Assembly (NCBI GenBank): GCA_943370175.1
Contig: CALRPU020000001.1
Coordinates: forward strand, 1-64,000
From: Ideonella_A intermedia_A
GTDB lineage: Bacteria; Pseudomonadota; Gammaproteobacteria; Burkholderiales; Burkholderiaceae_C
DNA length: 64,000 nt
Reading direction: 5' to 3'
Part shown: piece after piece, positions 18,207 through 28,354 of the stretch
How positions within the stretch are numbered: position 1 is the first letter of the stretch
How the letters are laid out: each line of letters starts with the position of its first letter
Position numbers and translations under genes: made by a program
Notes under the pieces: model-generated
Seen by the model: only the letters and a program-made list of their open reading frames with translations
Database searches by the model: none
Told to the model about the DNA's origin: nothing

Positions 18207-19877
18207 ATGCGCCCCGACACCCCCCTCACCGCCACCACCACCGAACGCCCGCCCCGCCCCGCCGCCACGCTGACGCTGGTGCGCGATGGCGCCCAGGGCC
18301 TGGAAGTGCTGCTGCTGCAGCGCGCCGACCGGGGCGACCACAACAGCAACGCCTGGGTGTTCCCGGGTGGCTTGATCGACGCCGACGACGCGCGGGCCGC
18401 CGCCTGGGTCGACGGCCTCGACGACGCCCAGGCCAGCGCCCGCCTGGGCCTGCCCGCCGGCGGCCTGGCCGCGTTCGTCGCCGCCGTGCGCGAGTCCTTC
18501 GAGGAGGCCGACCTGTTGCTGACCCGTGGCGCCCGCCCCGCCGCCGCCGTCCTGGCCGACTGGCGCGGCGCGTTGCAGCGCGGCGATCGCAGCATCGCCG
18601 CCTTCTGCGAGGCCACCGGCCTGCGGCTCGACCTCAGCGCCCTGCGCTACGTGGCCCACTGGGTGACACCGCCGGGCCGCGCCAAGCGCTTCGACACCCG
18701 CTTCTTCCTCGCCCGTGCACCGCACGACCAGGCCGTGGCCCACGACGGCGGCGAGACCGTGGCCCACCGCTGGATGCGCCCGGCCGATGCGCTGGCCCAG
18801 GGCGATGCGCTGAAGCTGCTGACCCCCACCCGCAGCATGCTGGCCGAGCTGGCGCGCCACGCCAGCGTGGCCGCCGCCTGGGCCTGGGCCGATGGTCTGG
18901 GCCCGGTGCGCCAGACCATGCCCTGCATGGGCCAGAGCCAGCACGGCGAGCGCCCGGTCACGCCGGACGAGCCCGCCTACGCTGAACTGCTGAAGCTCGA
19001 CCCGGGCCGCACCGGCACCCACTGGTGTGAGTTGCGGCCCGGCCAGCCGGTCGCCCTGTCGACCCGGGTGATCCGCGTCACCGCCCACAACGGCAGCCTG
19101 ATGACCGGTCCGGGCACCAACACCTACCTGGTTGGTCCGGCCGACCCGGCGGCACACGCCAGCGGCGACTGGGCCGTGATCGACCCGGGGCCCGACGACG
19201 CGCGGCATGTCGAGGCCATCCTGGCGGCGGCGCCGGGCCCGATCCGCTGGATCTTCGCCACCCACACCCACCTCGACCACTCGCCCGCTTGCGCGCTGCT
19301 GCAGGCGCGCACCGGCGCCACCGTGATGGGCCGCATCGCCGACCACCCACAGTGGCAGGACCCGCACTTCCGACCGGACCGCCTGCTGACCGGCGGCGAA
19401 CGCCTGGCGCTGGCGCCCGGCAGCACCTTGGCCGTGGTGCACACCCCTGGGCACGCGTCCAACCACCTGTGTTACTGGCTGGAGGAAGAGGGCATGCTCT
19501 TCACCGGCGACCACGTGATGCAGCGCTCCACCGTGGTCATCAACCCGCCGGACGGCGACATGGCCGCCTACCTGCGCTCGATGCGCGCGCTGCTGGACCT
19601 GCCGCTGCAGTGGCTGGCGCCGGGCCACGGCTTCCTGATGGACGAGCCGCGCGCGGCGATGCAGGCCGTCATCGACCACCGCCTGCGCCGCGAAGCCAAG
19701 GTGCTGGCGGCGCTGCACCGGCTGGCCCCGGTCACCGACGAGGCGCTGCTGGCCGCCGTCTACGACGACGTGCCGCCCAAGCTGCACCCGATGGCGCTGC
19801 GCTCGCTGGCGGCGCACCTGGGCAAGCTGCGCGAGGAGGGCGCCTGCCACCGTGACGGCGACGCCTGGCGCATTTGA
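18207..19877 (+). CDS. Nudix hydrolase/metallo-beta-lactamase fusion protein
   Basis: The 556-residue protein has two hydrolase domains. Residues 15-240 are a NUDT19-like Nudix domain with an interrupted Nudix box (VFPGGLID, then an insertion of about 45 residues, then AAVRESFEEADLLL). Residues 275-490 are a metallo-beta-lactamase fold of the LACTB2 type with the zinc motif THTHLDHS, VHTPGHASNHLCYW and FTGDHVM, followed by a helical C-terminal domain. NUDT19 relatives cleave CoA derivatives; LACTB2 relatives are esterases or RNases. Both sites look intact. It lies directly upstream of the liuA palindrome. No Shine-Dalgarno is visible. Confidence 0.83.
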   Translation: MRPDTPLTATTTERPPRPAATLTLVRDGAQGLEVLLLQRADRGDHNSNAWVFPGGLIDADDARAAAWVDGLDDAQASARLGLPAGGLAAFVAAVRESFEEADLLLTRGARPAAAVLADWRGALQRGDRSIAAFCEATGLRLDLSALRYVAHWVTPPGRAKRFDTRFFLARAPHDQAVAHDGGETVAHRWMRPADALAQGDALKLLTPTRSMLAELARHASVAAAWAWADGLGPVRQTMPCMGQSQHGERPVTPDEPAYAELLKLDPGRTGTHWCELRPGQPVALSTRVIRVTAHNGSLMTGPGTNTYLVGPADPAAHASGDWAVIDPGPDDARHVEAILAAAPGPIRWIFATHTHLDHSPACALLQARTGATVMGRIADHPQWQDPHFRPDRLLTGGERLALAPGSTLAVVHTPGHASNHLCYWLEEEGMLFTGDHVMQRSTVVINPPDGDMAAYLRSMRALLDLPLQWLAPGHGFLMDEPRAAMQAVIDHRLRREAKVLAALHRLAPVTDEALLAAVYDDVPPKLHPMALRSLAAHLGKLREEGACHRDGDAWRI

Positions 19878-19944
19878 TCGCCCGGCAGCGCCGGGGCTCG
19901 CGCCGCTGGCGCCACACGGGCTGCCCATGCCGCTAAACTCTCGG

Positions 19945-19960
19945 TTGACGTATACGTCAA
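19945..19960. promoter_or_regulatory. Candidate LiuR operator upstream of liuA
   Basis: TTGACGTATACGTCAA is a perfect 16-bp palindrome 25 bases before the liuA start codon. The identical sequence occurs at 32020-32035 before liuB. MerR-family LiuR regulators of branched-chain amino acid degradation recognise palindromes of the ACGT..ACGT type in proteobacteria, so LiuR is the best candidate; no liuR gene lies in the window. A -10-like TAAACT (19934-19939) sits just upstream, placing the palindrome over the likely start of transcription. Confidence 0.75.
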
Positions 19961-19985
19961 TTGAACGACCCCCAGGAGACCCGCC

Positions 19986-21164
19986 ATGAGCCTGCCCGGC
20001 CTCAACTTCCAGCTCGGTGAAGACATCGACGCCCTGCGCGACGCCGTGCGCGCCTTTGCCGACGCCGAAATCGCGCCGCGCGCCGCGGAGATCGACCGCA
20101 GCGACCAGTTTCCGATGGACCTGTGGCGCAAGATGGGCGAGCTGGGCGTGCTGGGCATCACCGTGCCCGAGGAGCACGGCGGCGCCAACATGGGCTACCT
20201 GGCCCACATGATCGCGATGGAAGAGATCAGCCGCGCCAGCGCCAGCGTGGGCCTGAGCTACGGCGCGCACAGCAACCTGTGTGTCAACCAGATCAAGCGC
20301 AACGGCAGCGAGGACCAGCGCCGCAAGTACCTGCCCAAGCTGATCAGCGGCGAGCACGTTGGCGCCCTGGCAATGAGCGAGCCTGGCGCCGGCAGTGACG
20401 TCATCAGCATGAAGCTCAAGGCCGAGGACAAAGGCGGCTACTACCTGCTCAACGGCAGCAAGATGTGGATCACCAACGGGCCGGACGCCGACACGCTGGT
20501 GGTCTATGCCAAGACCGAGCCCGAGCTGGGCGCGCGCGGCGTCACCGCCTTCCTGATCGAGAAGGGCATGCCGGGCTTCAGCGTGGCGCAGAAGCTGGAC
20601 AAGCTGGGCATGCGCGGCAGCCACACCGGCGAGCTGGTGTTCCACAACGTCGAGGTGCCGGCGCAGAACATCCTGGGCGGGCTGAACGGCGGCGCCAAGG
20701 TGCTGATGAGCGGCCTGGATTACGAGCGCGCCGTGCTGGCCGCCGGCCCGCTGGGCATCATGCAAAGCGTGATGGACAACGTCGTGCCCTACATCCACGA
20801 CCGCAAGCAGTTCGGCCAGAGCATCGGCGAGTTCCAGCTGATCCAGGGCAAGGTGGCCGACATGTACACCGTGCTGCAGGCCGGCCGGGCCTTCTGCTAC
20901 ACCGTGGGCAAGAACCTGGACGCCTTGGGCAGCGAGCACGTGCGCCAGGTGCGCAAAGACTGCGCCAGCGTGATCCTGTGGTGCGCCGAGAAGGCCACCT
21001 GGATGGCGGGCGAGGGCGTTCAGATCTTTGGCGGCAACGGCTACATCAATGACTACCCGCTGGGCCGCTTGTGGCGCGACGCCAAGCTGTACGAAATCGG
21101 CGCGGGCACCAGCGAGATTCGCCGCATGCTGATCGGCCGAGAGCTGTTTGCCGAGACGATGTGA
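19986..21164 (+). CDS. liuA: Isovaleryl-CoA dehydrogenase
   Basis: LiuA oxidises isovaleryl-CoA to 3-methylcrotonyl-CoA in leucine degradation, passing electrons to ETF. The 392-residue protein is a standard acyl-CoA dehydrogenase (AMSEPGAGSDV and WITNG in the FAD-binding middle domain). Two marks identify the isovaleryl type: Glu247 in LDYERAVLA, the catalytic base position special to this subfamily, and LYEIGAGTSEI near the C-terminus, where the Glu of other family members is missing. AGGAG precedes the ATG by seven bases and a palindromic operator lies just upstream. Confidence 0.95.
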   Translation: MSLPGLNFQLGEDIDALRDAVRAFADAEIAPRAAEIDRSDQFPMDLWRKMGELGVLGITVPEEHGGANMGYLAHMIAMEEISRASASVGLSYGAHSNLCVNQIKRNGSEDQRRKYLPKLISGEHVGALAMSEPGAGSDVISMKLKAEDKGGYYLLNGSKMWITNGPDADTLVVYAKTEPELGARGVTAFLIEKGMPGFSVAQKLDKLGMRGSHTGELVFHNVEVPAQNILGGLNGGAKVLMSGLDYERAVLAAGPLGIMQSVMDNVVPYIHDRKQFGQSIGEFQLIQGKVADMYTVLQAGRAFCYTVGKNLDALGSEHVRQVRKDCASVILWCAEKATWMAGEGVQIFGGNGYINDYPLGRLWRDAKLYEIGAGTSEIRRMLIGRELFAETM

Positions 21165-21237
21165 GGCCCGCGCCCGGGGTGGACGGCGGTGCCCCGGTGC
21201 GTAAACTGAAACCATTGATGCAGCGCAGCAACCCACC

Positions 21238-21906
21238 ATGAGCACCGACCTGAACGAACTGTTCGCCAACAACCGCCGTTGGGCCGAGCAGACCGAAGAA
21301 CGCGAGCCCGGCTTCTTTTCGCGCCTGCTGGCCCAGCAGACGCCGCAGTACCTGTGGATTGGTTGCGCCGACAGCCGCGTGCCGGCCAACGAGCTGGTCG
21401 ACTTGCTGCCGGGCGAGCTGTTCGTGCACCGCAACGTGGCCAACGTCGTGGCGCACTCCGACCTCAACGCGATCTCGGTCATTCAGTTCGCCATCGACGC
21501 GCTGAAGGTGCAGCATGTCATCGTGGTCGGGCATTCCAACTGCGGAGGCGTGCGCGCGGCCCTGGAGGACCTGCGGCTGGGCGTCGTCGACAATTGGATC
21601 CGCCACGTCAAGGACGTCAAGCGCCTGCACCAGGCACTGATCGACGCGGTGCCGGCGGAGCGTCGCCTGCCCGCGCTGTGCGAGCTGAACGTGTTGGAGC
21701 AGGCGCGCAACGTGTGCGCCACCTCCATCGTCGAGGACGCCTGGGCACGCGGTCAGTCGGTGGTGGTGCACGGCTGGGTCTACGGCCTGCACAACGGCCT
21801 GCTGGAAGACCTGAAGATCACCGTGGCCTCGCCGGACGAGATCGGCCCGGCTTACGACCGCGCGCTGGCCGGCGTGCGCCAGCGCCACCTGGGCGCCGCG
21901 GCCTGA
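21238..21906 (+). CDS. can: Beta-class carbonic anhydrase
   Basis: The enzyme interconverts CO2 and bicarbonate. The 222-residue protein has the beta-class zinc ligands Cys43, His99 and Cys102 (CADSR and GHSNCGG) and the Asp45-Arg47 dyad. It lies 73 bases after liuA in the same direction. Because LiuB/LiuD consume bicarbonate, a supply role in the liu pathway is plausible; this is inference from position. No strong Shine-Dalgarno is visible. Confidence 0.94.
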   Translation: MSTDLNELFANNRRWAEQTEEREPGFFSRLLAQQTPQYLWIGCADSRVPANELVDLLPGELFVHRNVANVVAHSDLNAISVIQFAIDALKVQHVIVVGHSNCGGVRAALEDLRLGVVDNWIRHVKDVKRLHQALIDAVPAERRLPALCELNVLEQARNVCATSIVEDAWARGQSVVVHGWVYGLHNGLLEDLKITVASPDEIGPAYDRALAGVRQRHLGAAA

Positions 21907-21958
21907 GCGTCACGCCGCCCGCTTCGCCCCGCCCAACCCCTGCAACCCAGGCACCGCG

Positions 21959-23731
21959 ATGTTCCCGCAGAAGCTCACCGACTCCCGTGCCTTCGACATC
22001 GCCCGCGCGATGCTGGAGGGCTTCGACCGCCACTACCGCCTGTTCCGCGAGGCCAGCGCCGAGGCCAAGCAGCTCTTCGAGCGCGCCGACTGGCTGGGCC
22101 AGCAGCGGGGCCAGCGCGAGCGCATCGAGTTCTACGACAAGCGGGTCGACGAGGCCGCGCAGTTCCTGCAGTCGGAATTCCAGGCCGGTCAGCTCAGCAT
22201 GGACGTGTGGCAGCAGGTCAAGCTGCACTACATCGGCCTGCTGACCAACCACCACCAGCCCGAACTGGCCGAGACCTTCTTCAACTCGGTCACCACGAAG
22301 ATCCTGCACCGCAGCTATTTCAACAACGACTTCATCTTCGTGCGCCCGGCGGTGTCCACCGAGTACATCGAGAACGAGGAACCCGCCTCCCGCCCCACCT
22401 ACCGCGCCTACTACCCCACCAAGGACAGCCTGCGCGACACCTGGCTGCGCGTGGTCACCAACTTCCAGCTGCAAGGCGAGTTCGAGGACCTGGAGCGCGA
22501 CATCGACCTGGTGTTGGCCGCGGTCAACCGCGAGCTGGGCGACTTCAAGCAGCGCGCCAATTTCCAGATCCAGGTGCTGTCCAGCCTGTTCTTCCGCAAC
22601 AAGGGCGCCTACGTGGTGGGCAAGGTGATCAACGGCTTCAAGGAAACGCCGTTCGCGCTGCCCATCCTGCACAACGAGCAAGGCCAGTTCTACATCGACA
22701 CCGCGCTGTTCAGCGAGGACGAGCTGCTGATGCTGTTCAGCTTCGCGCGGGCTTATTTCATGGTCGACATGGAGGTGCCCTCGGCCTATGTGCAGTTCCT
22801 GCGCTCGATGATGCCGCGCAAGCCGCGCAGCGAGATCTACAACGCGCTGGGCCTGCACAAGCAGGGCAAGAACCTGTTCTACCGCGACTTCCGCGCGCAC
22901 CTGCGGCATTCGTCCGACCGCTTCCGCATCGCGCCCGGCATCAAGGGCATGGTGATGCTGGTGTTCGACCTGCCGTCCTTCCCCTATGTGTTCAAGGTCA
23001 TCAAGGACTTCTACCCGCCGCAGAAGGAAACCACCCGCGAGCTGATCAAGAGCAAGTACCTGCTGGTGAAGCAGCACGACCGCGTGGGCCGCATGGCCGA
23101 CACGCTGGAGTACAGCAACGTGGCCTTTCCGCGCGACCGCTTCGAGGACGAGCTGGTGGCCGAGCTGAAGCATTTCTGCCCCAGCCTGCTGGAAGAGGAC
23201 GGCGACGACCTGGTGATCCGCCACGTCTACATCGAGCGGCGCATGATCCCGCTGAACATCTTCCTGCAGGAAGCCACGCCCGATCAGATGGCCACCGCGG
23301 TGATCGAGTACGGCAACGCCATCAAGGACCTGGTGGCGGCCAACATCTTCCCCGGCGACATGCTGTGGAAGAACTTCGGCGTGACGCGCCACAGCAAGGT
23401 CGTGTTCTACGACTACGACGAGATCGAGTACCTGACCGACTGCAACTTCCGCCGCGTGCCCGCGCCACGCAACGAGGAAGAAGAAATGTCCGGCGAGGTC
23501 TGGTACACGGTGGGCCCGAAGGACGTGTTCCCAGAAACCTTCGGCCCCTTCCTGCTGGGCAACCCGGCGGTGCGCGGCGTCTTCATGAAGCACCATGGCG
23601 ACCTGCTGGACGCCGCCTTCTGGCAAGGCCACAAGGACCGCATCCTGAACGGCCATGTGCACGACGTGTTTCCCTACGACCCGGCAAAGCGCTTTCACCG
23701 CCGGTCGGGCTTGAACGGCCCGAATTCCTGA
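21959..23731 (+). CDS. aceK: Isocitrate dehydrogenase kinase/phosphatase
   Basis: AceK phosphorylates and dephosphorylates isocitrate dehydrogenase, switching carbon into the glyoxylate bypass when cells grow on acetate, fatty acids or leucine. The 590-residue length matches the family. The N-terminal regulatory half and the C-terminal kinase half (PSFPYVFKVIKDFYPPQKET with the ATP-binding lysine, and WKNFGVTRHSKVVFYDYDEI with the metal-binding DYDE) are complete. Neither icd nor aceA is adjacent. It stands among acetyl-CoA-generating pathways, where this control makes sense. Confidence 0.96.
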   Translation: MFPQKLTDSRAFDIARAMLEGFDRHYRLFREASAEAKQLFERADWLGQQRGQRERIEFYDKRVDEAAQFLQSEFQAGQLSMDVWQQVKLHYIGLLTNHHQPELAETFFNSVTTKILHRSYFNNDFIFVRPAVSTEYIENEEPASRPTYRAYYPTKDSLRDTWLRVVTNFQLQGEFEDLERDIDLVLAAVNRELGDFKQRANFQIQVLSSLFFRNKGAYVVGKVINGFKETPFALPILHNEQGQFYIDTALFSEDELLMLFSFARAYFMVDMEVPSAYVQFLRSMMPRKPRSEIYNALGLHKQGKNLFYRDFRAHLRHSSDRFRIAPGIKGMVMLVFDLPSFPYVFKVIKDFYPPQKETTRELIKSKYLLVKQHDRVGRMADTLEYSNVAFPRDRFEDELVAELKHFCPSLLEEDGDDLVIRHVYIERRMIPLNIFLQEATPDQMATAVIEYGNAIKDLVAANIFPGDMLWKNFGVTRHSKVVFYDYDEIEYLTDCNFRRVPAPRNEEEEMSGEVWYTVGPKDVFPETFGPFLLGNPAVRGVFMKHHGDLLDAAFWQGHKDRILNGHVHDVFPYDPAKRFHRRSGLNGPNS

Positions 23732-23762
23732 CCCCGACGACCTCGTTCCCAAGGAGACTGCC

Positions 23763-24941
23763 ATGTCCGACCCCATCGTCATCGCTTCCGCCGCCCGCAC
23801 GCCCATCGGGGGCTTGCTGGGTGATTTCGCCGCGCTGCCGGCCTACACGCTGGGCGCGGCCGCCATCCGCGCGGCGGTCGAACGCGCCGGCGTGCCGGGC
23901 GACGCCGTCAACGAGGTGCTGATGGGCAACTGCCTGATGGCCGGCCAGGGCCAGGCGCCGGCCCGCCAGGCGGTGTTGGCCGCCGGGCTGCCGCAGTCCA
24001 CCGGCGCGGTGACGATGTCCAAGATGTGCGGCTCCGGCATGCGGGCCATGATGTTTGCTCACGACATGCTGAAGGCCGGCAGCGCCGACGTGATGGTGGC
24101 CGGCGGGATGGAAAGCATGACCAACGCGCCGCACCTGATGTTCGCGCGCAAGGGCATCAAGTACGGCGCCAGCGCGGTCTACGACCACATGGCCCTGGAC
24201 GGCCTGGAAGACGCCTACGAGCGTGGCAAGGCCATGGGCGTGTTCGCCGAGGAGTGCGTGGCCAAGTACCAGTTCAGCCGCGAGGCCATGGACGCCTTCG
24301 CCATCGCGTCGACCGAGCGCAGCAAGAAGGCCAACGAAGACGGCAGCTTCGACTGGGAAATCACGCCCGTCACCGTGGCCGGCCGCGGTGGCGACACGCT
24401 GATCAAGTTCGACGAGCAGCCCTTCAAGGCCAAGCTCGACAAGATCGCCGGCCTGAAGCCGGCGTTCAAGAAGGACGGTGCCATCACCGCCGCCACCTCG
24501 TCGAGCATTTCCGACGGCGCCGCCGCCCTGGTGCTGATGCGCGAGAGCACCGCGGCCAAGCACGGCTGCACGCCGGTGGCCCGCATCCTGGCGCACTCGG
24601 TGCACGCCCAGGCGCCCAACTGGTTCACCACCGCGCCGGTGGGCGCCATCGACAAGGTGTTGCGCCAGACCGGCTGGGCCGCCAAGGACGTGGACCTGTG
24701 GGAGGTCAACGAGGCCTTTGCCGCGGTGACCATGGCCGCCATGGCGGAGTTCAAACTGCCGCACGAGATCGTCAACGTGCACGGCGGCGCCTGCGCGCTG
24801 GGCCACCCGATTGGTGCCAGCGGCGCGCGCATCGTCGTCACGCTGCTGGGCGCGCTGCGCCAGCGCGGCTTGAAGAAGGGCGTGGCCGCGCTGTGCATCG
24901 GCGGTGGCGAGGCCACGGCCATGGCCGTCGAACTGCTGTGA
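23763..24941 (+). CDS. Acetyl-CoA C-acetyltransferase (thiolase)
   Basis: The 392-residue protein is a biosynthetic-type thiolase of the AtoB/PhaA group, which condenses or cleaves acetoacetyl-CoA. Catalytic residues are Cys89 (KMCGSGMRA), His348 (ALGHPIGASG) and Cys378 (CIGGGEA). AAGGAG precedes the ATG by six bases. Placed after aceK and between liu genes, it can finish leucine catabolism by thiolysis of acetoacetyl-CoA, or serve polyhydroxybutyrate synthesis; the sequence cannot decide. Confidence 0.92.
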   Translation: MSDPIVIASAARTPIGGLLGDFAALPAYTLGAAAIRAAVERAGVPGDAVNEVLMGNCLMAGQGQAPARQAVLAAGLPQSTGAVTMSKMCGSGMRAMMFAHDMLKAGSADVMVAGGMESMTNAPHLMFARKGIKYGASAVYDHMALDGLEDAYERGKAMGVFAEECVAKYQFSREAMDAFAIASTERSKKANEDGSFDWEITPVTVAGRGGDTLIKFDEQPFKAKLDKIAGLKPAFKKDGAITAATSSSISDGAAALVLMRESTAAKHGCTPVARILAHSVHAQAPNWFTTAPVGAIDKVLRQTGWAAKDVDLWEVNEAFAAVTMAAMAEFKLPHEIVNVHGGACALGHPIGASGARIVVTLLGALRQRGLKKGVAALCIGGGEATAMAVELL

Positions 24942-24954
24942 CGCGGACCGCGCC

Positions 24955-25620
<666 letters not shown>

Positions 25621-25767
25621 CGGCGGGTCGTCCCGGGTCGCTTCGGCCCGGAATCACCGATGCGCTGTCGCCGTGGCCCCGCTGCGCCATGTCCATCGGC
25701 GTGCGCGCTGCCACCGTGCGGGTCCCATCCCCGCCCCCGCCCCACCCCCGCTGAAAAGGGCCACGCC

Positions 25768-27117
25768 ATGAGCACCCTGTCCCCGACGACCGCCGTCCTC
25801 CTTTCACGCCCGCCCGCTGCGGCGGGGTTCGCCACCGCGCCGCGGCGCCCGGCCACCGCGCCGCGGCGCCGGGCCGCCAGGCGCTGGGCCACCGCCGTTG
25901 CGGGCTGGTGCTTCGCGGCCACCGCGGCCTGGGCCCAGGCCGCCGCCCCCGACGCCGCGCTGCTGGCCGCCGCCACCGCCGAGCAGGCGGCCACCGTCAA
26001 GACGCTGGAACGCCTGGTCAACGTGGAAAGCGGCAGCGGCAATGCCGAAGGCCTGAGCGCACTGGGCAACCTGCTGGAGGCGGAACTGCGCGCGCTGGGC
26101 GCCACCGTGACGCGCAGCCGTTCGGCCAGCATCGTGCCGGCCGACAACATCGTCGGGCGCTTCCCAGGGCGCGCGGGCGGCCGCAAGCTGCTGCTGATCG
26201 CGCACATGGACACGGTCTACGAGAAGGGCAAGCTGGCCGACGCGCCCTTCCGCATCGACGGCAACAAGGCCTACGGTCCGGGCATCGCCGACGACAAGGG
26301 CGGCATCGCCGTCATTCTGCACACGCTGAAGCTGCTGAAAGACCGCGGCTTCGCCGAGCACGGCGGCCTGACCGTGATGTTCAATACCGACGAGGAGCGT
26401 GGCTCCAATGGCTCGAAGGCGCTGATCCAGTCGCTGGCCGCCGAGCACGACGCGACGCTGTCCTTCGAGCCCACCTCCACGCCCAAGGAAATCATGACCC
26501 TGGGCACCTCGGGCATCGCCTATGTGCACGTGCGCATCAAGGGCCTGGCCGCGCACGCCGGCGCCAACCCCGAGGCCGGCGTCAACGCCCTGGTCGAAGC
26601 CAGCGACCTGGTGCTGCGCACCCTGGACCTGGACAACAAGGCCGGCGGCGTGCGCTTCAACTGGACGGTGGGCAAGGGCGGTGGCGTGTCCAACGTGATT
26701 CCGGACGAAGCCCACCTGGAAGCGAACGTGCGCTACGGCCGCAACGAAGACCTGGAAGCCCTGCTGGCCGCGCTGCGCGAGCGCATCGCGAAAAAGCGCC
26801 TGCCCGCGGCCGAGCTGGAGCTGAAGGTGATCCCCGGCCGCCCGGCCTTCCAGGCCACGCCGGCCGGCCGCCAGCTGGTCGAGCGGGCCCAGGCCATCTA
26901 CCGCGAGGTGGGTGGCGAGCTGGCCACCGTGCCGCTGACCGGCGGCGGCACCGACGCCGCCTACGCCGCCCTCGCCGGCAAGCCGGTGATCGAAGGCCTG
27001 GGCCTGCCCGGCGCCGGCTACCACAGCACCCAGGCCGAGTACGTCGCCATCGATGCCATCCCGCGCCGGCTGTACCTGGCCGCGCGCCTGGTGATGGAAT
27101 TGGCGGCGCCGCGCTGA
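25768..27117 (+). CDS. M20 family metallopeptidase (glutamate carboxypeptidase-like), exported
   Basis: The 449-residue zinc peptidase resembles carboxypeptidase G2, which removes C-terminal glutamate from folates and N-acyl amino acids. Zinc ligands fit AHMDTVY (His), GPGIADDKGG (Asp), NTDEERGS (Glu), SFEPT and GAGYHSTQAEYV (His). The N-terminus is unusual: an Arg-rich stretch including a duplicated ATAPRR block, then the hydrophobic signal segment WATAVAGWCFAATAAWAQA. Export to the periplasm is therefore likely. The true substrate is unknown. Confidence 0.88.
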   Translation: MSTLSPTTAVLLSRPPAAAGFATAPRRPATAPRRRAARRWATAVAGWCFAATAAWAQAAAPDAALLAAATAEQAATVKTLERLVNVESGSGNAEGLSALGNLLEAELRALGATVTRSRSASIVPADNIVGRFPGRAGGRKLLLIAHMDTVYEKGKLADAPFRIDGNKAYGPGIADDKGGIAVILHTLKLLKDRGFAEHGGLTVMFNTDEERGSNGSKALIQSLAAEHDATLSFEPTSTPKEIMTLGTSGIAYVHVRIKGLAAHAGANPEAGVNALVEASDLVLRTLDLDNKAGGVRFNWTVGKGGGVSNVIPDEAHLEANVRYGRNEDLEALLAALRERIAKKRLPAAELELKVIPGRPAFQATPAGRQLVERAQAIYREVGGELATVPLTGGGTDAAYAALAGKPVIEGLGLPGAGYHSTQAEYVAIDAIPRRLYLAARLVMELAAPR

Positions 27118-27187
27118 ACCGGCGCGCCTGGCCCGTTCCGCAACGCCCGTTCCCCAACCCCCGTTCCCCCGCCGTCGAGACCACCCC

Positions 27188-28318
27188 ATGCTGTTGAGTG
27201 AAGACCACCGCGCCGTGCAGGACGCCGTGCGCGCCTACGTGCAAGACCACATCGCGCCGAACGCGGCGGCCTGGGACAAGTCCCACCACTTCCCGCGCGA
27301 ACAGCTGCGCGGCCTGGCCGACCTGGGCTGCTACGGCGTGGCCGTGCCCACCGAATGGGACGGCGCCGGGCTGGACTACCTGAGCCTCGCGCTGATCCTG
27401 GAGGAGATCGCCGCCGGCGACGGCGCCACGTCCACCGTGGTCAGCGTCAACAACTGCCCGGTGTGTTCCATCCTGATGGCCTGGGCCGACGACGCCCAGA
27501 AGGACCGCTGGCTGCGCCCGCTGGCCCGCGGCGACATGCTCGGCGCCTTCTGCCTGACCGAGCCGCACGTGGGCTCGCAGGCCGACGGGCTGAAGACCAC
27601 CGCCACCCGCGTCGGCGACCACTACGTGCTCAACGGCGTCAAGCAGTTCATCACCAGCGGCAAGCACGGCGACGTCGCCATCGTGATGGCGGTGACCGAC
27701 AAGGCCGCGGGCAAGAAGGGCATCAGCGCCTTCATCGTGCCCACGTCCACGCCGGGCTACACCGTGGCGCGGCTGGAAGACAAGATGGGCCAGCACGCCA
27801 GCGACACCGCGCAGATCCTGTTCGATCAATGCCGCGTGCCGGCCGCCAACCGGCTGGGCGAGGAAGGGCAGGGCCTGAAGATCGCGCTGTCCGGCCTGGA
27901 AGGCGGGCGCATCGGCATTGCCGCCCAAAGCCTGGGCATGGCGCGCGCGGCCTTCGAGGCGGCCCTGGCCTACGCCAAGCAGCGCGAAAGCTTCGGCCAG
28001 CCCATCTTCCAGCACCAGGCGGTGCAGTTCCGGCTGGCCGACATGGCCACGCAGATCGAGGCCGCTCGGCAGCTCATCCACCACGCCGCCCGCCTGAAGG
28101 ACGCCGGCCTGCCGTGCCTGAAGGAGGCGGCCATGGCCAAGCTGTTCGCCAGCGAGGCCGCCGAGGCGGTGTGCAGCGCCGCCATCCAGGTCTTTGGCGG
28201 CTACGGCTACGTCAGCGACTTCCCCGTGGAGCGCATCTACCGCGACGTGCGGGTTTGCCAGATCTATGAGGGCACGAGCGACGTGCAGAAGATCCTGATC
28301 GGCCGCGCCCTGGCCTGA
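27188..28318 (+). CDS. Acyl-CoA dehydrogenase (short/branched-chain type)
   Basis: The 376-residue protein is a complete acyl-CoA dehydrogenase. The FAD-binding middle domain shows CLTEPHVGSQAD and the C-terminal domain ends with CQIYEGTSDVQKILIGR, where Glu361 is the usual catalytic base. It differs from LiuA and from the dehydrogenase at 33827, which use the alternative Glu position. Best guess is a short- or branched-chain acyl-CoA substrate such as isobutyryl- or 2-methylbutyryl-CoA; this is inference from company and motif. Confidence 0.9.
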   Translation: MLLSEDHRAVQDAVRAYVQDHIAPNAAAWDKSHHFPREQLRGLADLGCYGVAVPTEWDGAGLDYLSLALILEEIAAGDGATSTVVSVNNCPVCSILMAWADDAQKDRWLRPLARGDMLGAFCLTEPHVGSQADGLKTTATRVGDHYVLNGVKQFITSGKHGDVAIVMAVTDKAAGKKGISAFIVPTSTPGYTVARLEDKMGQHASDTAQILFDQCRVPAANRLGEEGQGLKIALSGLEGGRIGIAAQSLGMARAAFEAALAYAKQRESFGQPIFQHQAVQFRLADMATQIEAARQLIHHAARLKDAGLPCLKEAAMAKLFASEAAEAVCSAAIQVFGGYGYVSDFPVERIYRDVRVCQIYEGTSDVQKILIGRALA

Positions 28319-28354
28319 GGTCAACCTGGCCATCCCCCACCCCGCGCACCGCCC

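Noticed and set aside
18141..21482. Very long minus-strand open frame (1113 codons) opposite the Nudix fusion and liuA
   Set aside because: It is the low-stop mirror frame of GC-rich genes, is rich in His/Gln/Ala without domains, and opposes well-supported genes. The same holds for the long frames at 31607-35305, 35593-38595, 45809-49204, 48528-51659 and 62236-63840.
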